NCBI GenBank assembly: GCA_021443625.1
Contig: JABUTP010000078.1
Location: forward strand, 1-5,285
Reading direction: 5' to 3'
Length of the DNA: 5,285 nucleotides
From: Bacteroidales bacterium
GTDB taxonomy: Bacteria; Bacteroidota; Bacteroidia; Bacteroidales; UBA932
Shown here: positions 1 to 5,285 of the stretch, piece by piece
Layout: every line of letters starts with the position of its first letter
Position numbering within the stretch: the stretch's first letter is position 1
Position numbers and translations under genes: made by a program
The notes under the pieces: model-generated
What the model was told of the DNA's origin: nothing
Seen by the model: the letters and a program-made list of their open reading frames with translations, nothing else
Databases searched by the model: none

Positions 1-55
1 CAAATTTGCTCGCTGACGCTCGCGAATTTACGAACGTTCCTCTCCTACTTAATCG
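1..55. repeat. Tandem intergenic repeat, unit 1 (complete)
   Basis: This is the first copy of a repeat of about 55 bp. Its first 29 bases (1-29) match 56-84 with one mismatch (A16 against G71). The core has two GCTCGC-like blocks flanked by AAATTT and GAATTT. The unit ends with CTCTC, two extra bases and ACTTAATCG (40-55), which recurs at 125-138 without the two extra bases. The 29-bp core is an imperfect inverted repeat and could fold with AAATTTGC pairing to GCGAATTT. No ORF with coding character covers it. The array may continue to the left, because the unit starts exactly at the window edge. Probable intergenic repeat family; function unknown. Confidence 0.8.
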
Positions 56-138
56 CAAATTTGCTCGCTGGCGCTCGCGAATTTCCTTGCGTTCGGAAAA
101 ACCAAACGCGGGCGTTTGGTTTTTCTCTCACTTAATCG
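56..138. repeat. Tandem intergenic repeat, unit 2, interrupted by a hairpin
   Basis: The 29-bp core at 56-84 is nearly identical to 1-29. It is followed by a weaker match containing CGTTC (90-94, compare 35-39). After 30 bases absent from unit 1 (95-124), the unit resumes with CTCTCACTTAATCG (125-138), matching the end of unit 1. The length difference of 28 nt (83 against 55) is explained by this 30-nt segment less two bases deleted near 129. The core can form an imperfect hairpin: 57-64 with 77-84, a two-base mismatch, then 67-68 with 73-74 around a TGGC loop. Confidence 0.75.
97..124. terminator. Perfect 13-bp stem intrinsic terminator-like hairpin, possibly bidirectional
   Basis: AAAAACCAAACGC (97-109) is followed, after two G residues, by its exact reverse complement GCGTTTGGTTTTT (112-124). 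The stem has a GC-rich top, a five-base T tract on the 3' side for + strand transcripts and a matching A tract on the 5' side, so it could also end transcripts on the - strand. In practice the top pair would probably open to a four-base loop. It lies upstream of the guaB -7 box, so it would stop read-through from a gene to the left and insulate the guaB operon. The upstream gene is outside the window. Confidence 0.8.
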
Positions 139-146
139 TAAATTTG
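115..146 (+). promoter_or_regulatory. Candidate Bacteroidota-type promoter for the guaB operon
   Basis: TAAATTTG at 139-146 fits the Bacteroides -7 consensus TAnnTTTG exactly. TTTG at 115-118 lies 20 nt upstream, about the expected distance for the -33 element. Transcription would start near 150-154, giving a short AT-rich leader of roughly 15-20 nt before the ATG at 169. That leader has no Shine-Dalgarno sequence, which is common in this phylum. The -33 TTTG is inside the 3' arm of the terminator hairpin, and the -7 box is the start of the truncated third repeat unit. No riboswitch or attenuator would fit in such a short leader. Prediction from sequence only. Confidence 0.6.
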
Positions 147-147
147 C
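139..147. repeat. Truncated third repeat unit
   Basis: TAAATTTGC follows ACTTAATCG exactly where a third copy of the repeat would begin (units 1 and 2 begin CAAATTTGC). Similarity ends after these nine bases, where the AT-rich guaB leader begins. Together with the preceding ACTTAATCG, the 18-base stretch 130-147 matches 47-64 at 17 positions. The one difference, C to T at 139, completes a TAnnTTTG box. Confidence 0.6.
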
Positions 148-168
148 AAAATTTTATATCATAGTATT

Positions 169-1638
169 ATGCAAAACTTGTCCGATAGAATTGTGATGGA
201 AGGGCTTACGTTCGATGATGTCCTTCTGATTCCCGCCCGTAGCGAGGTTATTCCGCGCGATGTAGATGTTTCGTCTATGTTTACAAGGGAGATTCCCCTT
301 AGTGTGCCTATCGTGTCAGCCGCGATGGATACGGTTACCGAATACGATATGGCCATAGCCATTGCGCGCGCCGGCGGCATCGGAGTCATCCACAAGAATA
401 TGCCCATTGAGCAGCAGGTGAACCAGGTTCGCAGTGTGAAGCGTGCGGAGAACGGAATGATTTACGACCCTGTGACTATCGGCCCCGACCAGACGGTGGG
501 AGATGCCCTCGGACTTATGGCAGCCAACCATATCGGAGGTATTCCGGTAGTAGATGGCCGCGGCAAGTTGGTGGGAATTGTCACCAACCGCGATTTGCGT
601 TTCCAAACCAACACGGCCACCCTCATCAAGGAGGTTATGACGTCAGAAAACCTTATCACAGTGAAGGCCGGCACCAATCTGGAGGAGGCTACTGAGGTTA
701 TCCGCAAGGGCAGGGTTGAGAAACTACCCGTGGTCGATGGCGACGGCACGCTGGTGGGACTCATCACTTACAAGGACATTACCAAGATAAAGAACAACCC
801 CAAGGCAAGCAAGGACAGCAAGGGCCGCCTCCTGGTGGCAGCGGCAGTCGGCATCAACGCCCACAGCATCGAGAGCGTGGAGCAGTTGGTCGCCGTGGAT
901 ACCGACGCCATAGTGCTGGACACTGCCCACGGCCACTCGATGGGTGTGCTTGAGACCATAAAGAAGATTCGTGCGGCTTTCCCCAACCTGCAGATTGTGG
1001 CGGGCAACATTGCCACCGCCGAAGCAGCCATCGCCCTCAAGGAGTGCGGTGTGGATGCTGTCAAAGTCGGTATCGGACCCGGCTCCATCTGCACGACCCG
1101 CATCATTGCCGGTATCGGCGTTCCCCAGCTCACTGCCATCATGAACGTTTCGGAAGCGCTGAAGGGGACGGGAATTCCCGTCATAGCCGACGGCGGCATC
1201 CGCTATTCGGGAGACATCACCAAGGCCCTCGCCGCAGGTGGCAGCACCATTATGGCGGGTTCGCTCTTTGCGGGCGTCGAAGAAGCCCCCGGAGAGGCCA
1301 TCATCCTCAACGGGCGCAAGTTCAAGTCTTATCGCGGAATGGGTTCGCTCGAGGCGATGCAGAAGGGCTCGAAAGACCGCTATTTCCAGGATATGGAAGA
1401 CGATATCAAGAAACTCGTTCCCGAAGGAATTGCCGCACAGGTGCCTTACAAGGGAACTCTTGCAGAGGTTGTATATCAGCTTGTCGGTGGTCTGAAAGCG
1501 GGTATGGGTTATTGCGGAGCGCCTAACATCGAGGCCCTTCGCGAAGCCAAGTTCGTGAAAATCACCGCATCGGGTATGGCGGAAAGCCATCCCCACGACG
1601 TTTCCATAACCAGAGAAGCCCCCAACTACTCGAGGTAA
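169..1638 (+). CDS. guaB: Inosine-5'-monophosphate dehydrogenase
   Basis: This is a cytoplasmic enzyme that oxidises IMP to XMP with NAD+, the committed step of guanine nucleotide synthesis. The 489 residues are full length for bacterial IMPDH. The (beta/alpha)8 catalytic barrel is split by two CBS domains at about residues 95-205, which usually mediate purine nucleotide control. Visible active-site elements are the catalytic loop [11 protein letters not shown] with Cys308, the NAD-side Asp251 in LDTAHGH, the IMP-binding DGGIR (Asp341), the phosphate-binding MAGS (362-365), SYRGMGS (387-393), and the mobile-flap Arg404-Tyr405 in DRYFQ. The C-terminal ESHPH (472-476) fits the monovalent-cation site region. 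No key residue is missing. The ATG at 169 gives the usual N-terminus leading into LTFDDVLL; there is no Shine-Dalgarno site. It is first in the operon, with its own likely promoter at 115-146. Confidence 0.97.
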   Translation: MQNLSDRIVMEGLTFDDVLLIPARSEVIPRDVDVSSMFTREIPLSVPIVSAAMDTVTEYDMAIAIARAGGIGVIHKNMPIEQQVNQVRSVKRAENGMIYDPVTIGPDQTVGDALGLMAANHIGGIPVVDGRGKLVGIVTNRDLRFQTNTATLIKEVMTSENLITVKAGTNLEEATEVIRKGRVEKLPVVDGDGTLVGLITYKDITKIKNNPKASKDSKGRLLVAAAVGINAHSIESVEQLVAVDTDAIVLDTAHGHSMGVLETIKKIRAAFPNLQIVAGNIATAEAAIALKECGVDAVKVGIGPGSICTTRIIAGIGVPQLTAIMNVSEALKGTGIPVIADGGIRYSGDITKALAAGGSTIMAGSLFAGVEEAPGEAIILNGRKFKSYRGMGSLEAMQKGSKDRYFQDMEDDIKKLVPEGIAAQVPYKGTLAEVVYQLVGGLKAGMGYCGAPNIEALREAKFVKITASGMAESHPHDVSITREAPNYSR

Positions 1639-1646
1639 CTGTCGCG

Positions 1647-2507
1647 ATGCTTAAACGATCGGGGCATATAGCGATTTGGACTGTCCTGGCCCTTGCGATG
1701 ACCTCCTGCACCTATTTCAGTGGAGGAGACCGGCTTGCGAGGGTGGGGAAAGATATTCTTTACATGGAGGATGTGCAGAAACTTCTTCCCGAGGGGATAT
1801 CTTCCGAGGACAGCGCAGCCATGGTGCGCCGTTACATAGACTCCTGGGCGCTGGCCCGTCTGAAGGTTCTGAAAACGGGAGACTTCCTCTCCAAGGAAGA
1901 GCGGGACGTCAAGGACGAAGTAAATGCCTACCGGCTGAATCTGTTGGGATACAAATACGAGAAGTATTATCTTGAGTCGCACATCGACACCCTCGTGACG
2001 CCGGAAGATGCCTTGGATTATTACGAAGCCCACAAGCAGAGTTATTGCCACCCCTACATTGTAGCCAAAGCACGCGTGATAACCATCTCCACCACCTCCC
2101 CCAACTACAAGGAGATAGAGAAAACCTACCGCGAGACCGATTCCCTGAAGGTTGAGGAACTCCGCGAGTTATGTATGCTGCATGCTGAAAAATATGAGGA
2201 ATTCGGGGGAAACTGGATGGCGATGCCATCGATAGCCCGCACCATTCCGGGTCTGGATGCCGAGTCGTGTGAGAACATTTTCTTCTCTTCGGACCACTAT
2301 GTCAAGAAGGCCGAGGGCAAGGATTATTTCATATTCCTGACCGACAAAATCGCGGCCGGGAAGGTGGCTCCATTCAAGTTCTGCGAAAAAAGCGTCAAAG
2401 AAGCGGTCATCAACAAGCGGAAACAGGAACTGTTCCAGAAAATGGAACAAGAATTGCTTGAAGAAGCGACTGCCAATGAACAACTGAAAATTTATACCAA
2501 CGAATGA
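1647..2507 (+). CDS. Parvulin-related periplasmic lipoprotein (degenerate PpiC/SurA-like)
   Basis: This 286-residue protein begins with a basic N-terminus, a hydrophobic stretch and a lipobox-like MTSC (18-21), so Cys21 is probably lipidated. The Met at -3 is tolerated but not ideal. Residues of about 30-130 resemble the helical N-region of SurA/PpiC chaperones. Residues of about 139-240 follow the parvulin layout: a beta strand (KARVITIS), a GG turn (Gly187-Gly188), and a last strand (GKDYFIFLTDKI). The two conserved parvulin histidines are replaced by Val144 and Phe228, so PPIase activity is doubtful and a chaperone-only role is more likely. The C-terminus is a charged helix (about 245-280). 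ATG at 1647 is chosen because it gives the complete signal; GAGG at 1632-1635 lies 11 nt upstream. It starts 8 nt after guaB and overlaps the SurA-like gene by 4 nt, which suggests a shared outer-membrane folding role (inference). The family call rests on pattern and context. Confidence 0.75.
   Translation: MLKRSGHIAIWTVLALAMTSCTYFSGGDRLARVGKDILYMEDVQKLLPEGISSEDSAAMVRRYIDSWALARLKVLKTGDFLSKEERDVKDEVNAYRLNLLGYKYEKYYLESHIDTLVTPEDALDYYEAHKQSYCHPYIVAKARVITISTTSPNYKEIEKTYRETDSLKVEELRELCMLHAEKYEEFGGNWMAMPSIARTIPGLDAESCENIFFSSDHYVKKAEGKDYFIFLTDKIAAGKVAPFKFCEKSVKEAVINKRKQELFQKMEQELLEEATANEQLKIYTNE
2504..2507 (+). promoter_or_regulatory. ATGA stop-start overlap (translational coupling)
   Basis: The TGA stop of the lipoprotein gene (2505-2507) overlaps the ATG of the SurA-like gene (2504-2506). 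The 25 bases upstream contain no Shine-Dalgarno-like motif, so terminating ribosomes probably re-initiate here, which would tie the amounts of the two proteins together. Confidence 0.7.
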
Positions 2508-3862
2508 GACACAATTTTATAAAAGCGGTGGCGCTTGCTGCGCTCCTTTTCTCTTTTTCTGCAAAAGGGGTTGCGCAGGTTTATGAAGCCGGCCTTATAG
2601 ACAAGACGGTTGCCGTAGTGGGCGGCGACGCCATCCTTCTCTCGCAGATTGAAGACGAGGTCAAGATGATGCGGGCCAACGGATACCCCATCGAGGCCGA
2701 TGTCAGGTGCCAGATTCTCGAGCAGATGCTCAAATCCAAGATTTTTCTGACGCAGGCCCGTCTCGACTCCCTGGTGGTGACCGAAGCCCAGGTTGCGGAG
2801 CAGGTGGAGATGCAGTATGCCCGTACCATCAGTGTGCTGGGCGGCGAAAAAGAGGTGGAGGAATACTTCGGCAAGCCGACGTATCAGGTCAAGGCAGACT
2901 GGTCAAAGGCTCTGGAAGAGCAACTCCTGATACAGGACGAACAGCGTCAGGTTGTGTCGAAAGTGCCAAAGATGACCCCCTCGGATATCCGCAAGTTGTG
3001 CGACGAAACTCCGGAAGAGGATTTGCCCATAGTGCCTGTGCAATACAAGTTGCGCCAGATAGTCGTATATCCCAACAAGGAGGAGGCGGTGACCGCCGTG
3101 AAGGCCAAGCTGCTCGACCTCAGGGAGCGCATCATAGCCGGAGAGAAGTTCTCCACCCTTGCCCGGCTCTATTCCCAGGACGGAACCGCGGCAAACGGAG
3201 GAGACCTCCCGATGTCGCCCAAGTCGCTCTACTGGCCCCAGTTTTCCGATGCGGCCATGGCACTTAAAGAGGGACAGGTGTCGCAGATTGTGGAGACCCC
3301 CGACGGATACCACCTCATTCAGATGATTGAGAAGAAGGGGGATATGTTCCACGCCCGCCATATCATCATAAGGCCCGAATACACCCAGATTGACCGCACC
3401 AACGCCTTCTCGAGGCTGGACAGTCTGAAGAACCTCGTGACCGTCGAGAATCTTCCGTTTGAAATGGTTGCTCTCCGCTTCTCGGAAGACTTCAAGACCC
3501 GCACCAACGGAGGTATGGTGGCCGACGAATCCACCGGTTCGTCCCGCATCGACAAGGACCGCCTGCAGCCGCAGGATTACTCCGTGCTCAAGGATATGCA
3601 GCCCGGAGACGTTTCGGAGCCGTTCGAGTCCATCGACAGCGAGAAGAACACGGTTTACAAAATCATAAAGATTGAAGAGGTCATTCCCGCCCATACCGCA
3701 ACGTTTGAAACCGACTTTGACGTCCTTATGGACTTTTCGAGCGGGCGCAATGCCGAAAAGGCGATAGAGGATTTCCTTAACGAGAAAAAGAAAACAACCA
3801 ATATTACTATAGACCGCCTCTGGGGAGGTTGCAGTTTTGTTGATGAAAATTGGATCAGGTAA
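2504..3862 (+). CDS. surA: SurA-like periplasmic peptidylprolyl isomerase/chaperone
   Basis: This 452-residue periplasmic protein has the SurA plan. A signal peptide at 1-24 (cleavage probably after GVA, before Gln25) is followed by a helical chaperone N-domain at about 30-170 that opens with DKTVAVVGGDAILLSQIE. Two parvulin domains follow at about 178-278 and 280-395, then a C-terminal helix at about 400-430. The family guides outer-membrane beta-barrel proteins across the periplasm. Domain 1 has NGGDLP (231-236) and GYH with His270, but Gln185 where the first parvulin histidine is expected. Domain 2 has ARHIII with His286 and an NGG turn, but Lys386 at the second histidine position. Length is typical. 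The ATG overlaps the preceding stop as ATGA, and no Shine-Dalgarno site is visible, so translation probably depends on coupling. The stop lies 20 nt inside the next gene. Orthology to proteobacterial SurA is by architecture. Confidence 0.9.
   Translation: MRHNFIKAVALAALLFSFSAKGVAQVYEAGLIDKTVAVVGGDAILLSQIEDEVKMMRANGYPIEADVRCQILEQMLKSKIFLTQARLDSLVVTEAQVAEQVEMQYARTISVLGGEKEVEEYFGKPTYQVKADWSKALEEQLLIQDEQRQVVSKVPKMTPSDIRKLCDETPEEDLPIVPVQYKLRQIVVYPNKEEAVTAVKAKLLDLRERIIAGEKFSTLARLYSQDGTAANGGDLPMSPKSLYWPQFSDAAMALKEGQVSQIVETPDGYHLIQMIEKKGDMFHARHIIIRPEYTQIDRTNAFSRLDSLKNLVTVENLPFEMVALRFSEDFKTRTNGGMVADESTGSSRIDKDRLQPQDYSVLKDMQPGDVSEPFESIDSEKNTVYKIIKIEEVIPAHTATFETDFDVLMDFSSGRNAEKAIEDFLNEKKKTTNITIDRLWGGCSFVDENWIR
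3822..3828 (+). promoter_or_regulatory. Possible Shine-Dalgarno site for the OstA-like gene
   Basis: GGGGAGG lies inside the end of the SurA-like gene. It is 14 nt before the ATG at 3843, a rather long spacing, but 8 nt before an in-frame TTG at 3837, which is followed by a second TTG at 3840. The sequence therefore leaves open a start two codons earlier. ATG is preferred by default, and either start keeps the signal peptide. The motif may be coincidental, because it also encodes Gly-Gly in the overlapping gene. Confidence 0.35.
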
Positions 3863-5285
3863 GATATTCCCCATTCTGCTGATTGCCTTTGCGCTGCTGA
3901 TGCCGTTGGAGCCGGCTGCGCAGAACAATCGCGGCAACGGGAAGAAAGAGGAGACCAAAGACAGTCTTCTCACCCTGCTCAATGCCGAATACGCACGGGT
4001 GTTCCAGCTCCCCGGGGGGCGCGAATACCGTGAAGTGAAGGGACCCGCGGTGTTTCTGCACAACGGGGCCTACCTGTTCTGCGATTCCGCCATCTGGAAT
4101 CTCTCGTACAACCGTATTGAAGCGTATAAAAACGTCAAGATTGTCCAGGACAAGACGGTCATCACTGGCGACAACCTCAACTACTACGCCGACGACAATG
4201 TCGCCAAGTTCCGTGGCGATCTGGTGGAAGTGAGCGACGAAAAGCACAATATGCTGCGCACCCGTTATCTGGACTACAACACCAAGGACAGCGTGGCGTT
4301 GTTCTTCTTCGGAGGGGCTATGCAGAGTGAGAAAGGAGAGATTATCGAGGGGGACCGCGGCAACTACGACGCAAAGACCGGCTTGTTCAACTTCAAGGAC
4401 AACGTCGAGATGTTCACCGACAGTCTGTTTATGAAAAGTTCCAAACTCGACTACGACACCAACATAAACAAGGCCTTTTTCGGAAAGAACACCCATTTGT
4501 GGAAAAACGACTACTATATGCGGGCCAACGACGGCTGGTATGCCCGTGACACGGGAGTGGTCTTTTTCAACGACGGAGTCTATATGAACGACCCCGACTA
4601 CGAGTCGTGGTGCGACTCGCTCTATTTCTACCAGCACGAAAACAAAGGCGACATGTTCGGCAACGTACAGTTGCTGGACTCGCTCAACAACACCTTTTTC
4701 CTGTCGGACAAGGCCCATACCGAAACCGATTCGGTGGGCAATCTGCACGCATTCCTGTTTGACCGCGCAGCATCCATCAACATCGGGGAGAACCAGCAGC
4801 ACCAGATTGACACGCTGTTCTGCCGTGCCGACACTATGTATTTCCACACTGAAAGAGTGTGCGACATCCCCTCCTCCATCATTTCGGAGTCGGAAGAGTT
4901 CAAGACCTCGATAATGTTCGACGCCATAGCCGAAGCGGACCGCAAGGCATTGGAAAAGAAGGAAGCCGACCGGCAGTCGGCCATTGAGCAGCTCCCCGAA
5001 TACAAGGCCTACAAGAAACGTCTCGAACTGGCTGAAAAAGACAGTCTGGAGAAGGCCATCGCCCGTATGAAAGCCGAGGAAGAAGCAGAACTTGCAGGGG
5101 GTAACGCTGCAGCGGAGCCGCAGAATGCCGCTCAGGAGGGTTCCGAAGGAGGTTCCGCCGAAGGGGCCGCTGTGAATCCTGCAGCCAACCCGGAAGGGGG
5201 TGCCGCAGTTGCAGCGGAAGGCAGCCCCGAATCCGCCGAAGGGGCGGAAGCCGCAACCAATGAGGCGGCAGCGGAAGGCGGTGCA
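3843..5285 (+). CDS. OstA/LptA-like exported protein, LPS-transport family (3' partial)
   Basis: The frame is open from ATG 3843 to the window edge (481 codons, no stop), so the gene is cut off on the right. It begins with a signal peptide (hydrophobic 8-22, cleavage probably near PAAQ, 24-27). Residues of about 60-335 form repeated short beta-strand units with a Tyr/Asp/Phe-rich pattern, such as GDNLNYYADDNVAKFRGD (109-126) and GDRGNYDAKTGLFNFKDNV (170-188). This is the OstA/LptA jellyroll signature, in the form seen in Bacteroidota OstA-like proteins. Members bind or transport LPS between inner and outer membrane. Residues of about 362-415 are a charged, probably coiled-coil helix, followed by an acidic Ala/Gly/Glu-rich tail. 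The start overlaps the SurA-like gene by 20 nt; a later start at Met20 would destroy the signal. Whether the full protein is LptA-like or continues into another domain cannot be seen. Confidence 0.85.
   Translation, partial: MKIGSGKIFPILLIAFALLMPLEPAAQNNRGNGKKEETKDSLLTLLNAEYARVFQLPGGREYREVKGPAVFLHNGAYLFCDSAIWNLSYNRIEAYKNVKIVQDKTVITGDNLNYYADDNVAKFRGDLVEVSDEKHNMLRTRYLDYNTKDSVALFFFGGAMQSEKGEIIEGDRGNYDAKTGLFNFKDNVEMFTDSLFMKSSKLDYDTNINKAFFGKNTHLWKNDYYMRANDGWYARDTGVVFFNDGVYMNDPDYESWCDSLYFYQHENKGDMFGNVQLLDSLNNTFFLSDKAHTETDSVGNLHAFLFDRAASINIGENQQHQIDTLFCRADTMYFHTERVCDIPSSIISESEEFKTSIMFDAIAEADRKALEKKEADRQSAIEQLPEYKAYKKRLELAEKDSLEKAIARMKAEEEAELAGGNAAAEPQNAAQEGSEGGSAEGAAVNPAANPEGGAAVAAEGSPESAEGAEAATNEAAAEGGA
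5094..5285 (+). repeat. Low-complexity coding tract: acidic Ala/Gly/Glu tail
   Basis: This tract encodes residues 418-481 of the OstA-like protein. It contains only Ala, Gly, Glu, Ser, Asn, Pro, Gln, Val and Thr, with no Lys, Arg, Asp or aromatic residue, so it is strongly acidic and probably disordered. Degenerate in-frame repeats are visible: TCCGCCGAAGGGGC at 5154-5167 and 5232-5245 (both SAEGA), and GCAGCGGAAGGC at 5211-5222 and 5268-5279 (both AAEG). The reading frame stays open, so this looks like real coding sequence. It continues past the window. Confidence 0.75.

Noticed and set aside
1..84. CRISPR-like pair of 29-bp repeats separated by 26 bp
   Set aside because: The intervening sequence is itself partly repeated (CGTTC and CTCTC...ACTTAATCG recur), so this is a longer tandem unit, not repeat-spacer structure. 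There are only two full copies and no cas gene.
97..168. Purine riboswitch or attenuator controlling guaB
   Set aside because: Only about 15-20 nt lie between the predicted transcription start and the ATG, and no purine-aptamer three-way junction is visible. The hairpin lies upstream of the likely promoter, so it would not be in the guaB transcript.
1044..1526. 160-codon + strand frame overlapping guaB
   Set aside because: It is Arg/His/Cys-rich with no plausible fold and is fully contained in guaB in another frame.
724..1596. 290-codon open frame on the - strand inside guaB
   Set aside because: It lies entirely within a guaB frame that has every IMPDH motif. The translation is His/Gly/Arg-rich and resembles no family; it is a by-product of codon use on the other strand.
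1639..1646. Internal promoter or terminator between guaB and the lipoprotein gene
   Set aside because: The gap is only 8 nt, with no hairpin and no TAnnTTTG box close by.
2903..4063. 386-codon open frame on the - strand across the SurA/OstA junction
   Set aside because: It spans two well-supported + strand genes, has no recognisable domain, signal or promoter, and its composition is typical of an antisense shadow frame.
3855..4847. 330-codon open frame on the - strand, Val-rich, opposite the OstA-like gene
   Set aside because: The Val/His richness follows from Asp/Asn/Tyr codons (GAC, AAC, TAC) on the + strand. The + frame has a signal peptide and the OstA pattern.

Overview
The window looks like a chromosomal segment of a Bacteroidota bacterium, most likely of the order Bacteroidales. 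The evidence is an IMP dehydrogenase of the Bacteroidales type, a promoter matching the Bacteroides TTTG / TAnnTTTG consensus, an AT-rich leader without a Shine-Dalgarno site before the first gene, and a run of parvulin-type periplasmic folding factors followed by a Bacteroidota-style OstA (LptA-like) protein. Genus cannot be fixed from the sequence. The coding regions are moderately GC-rich by eye, and nothing in codon use or gene content suggests recent transfer.

Layout: positions 1-168 are non-coding but highly structured. They hold a tandem repeat of about 55 bp. Unit 1 is complete. Unit 2 is interrupted by a perfect 13-bp terminator-like hairpin. Unit 3 stops after its first nine bases, and its start supplies the likely -7 box of the guaB promoter. 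The likely -33 element lies in the 3' arm of the hairpin. Four genes follow on the + strand: guaB (169-1638), a parvulin-related lipoprotein (1647-2507), a SurA-like peptidylprolyl isomerase (2504-3862), and an OstA/LptA-like exported protein (3843 to beyond the right edge). The junctions are an 8-nt gap, a 4-nt ATGA overlap and a 20-nt overlap, so the genes very probably form one translationally coupled operon.

How the genes fit together: guaB makes XMP, the committed step to GMP. The next three products all carry export signals and belong to envelope biogenesis: two chaperone or PPIase-type factors for outer-membrane proteins and one LPS-transport-family protein. The operon therefore joins purine synthesis to outer-membrane assembly.

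I saw no new defence system, mobile element, CRISPR array, tRNA or rRNA. The most interesting signals are the leader architecture, the way conserved parvulin histidines are split between the two SurA domains and missing from the lipoprotein, and a low-complexity acidic Ala/Gly/Glu tail on the OstA-like protein that runs off the window.
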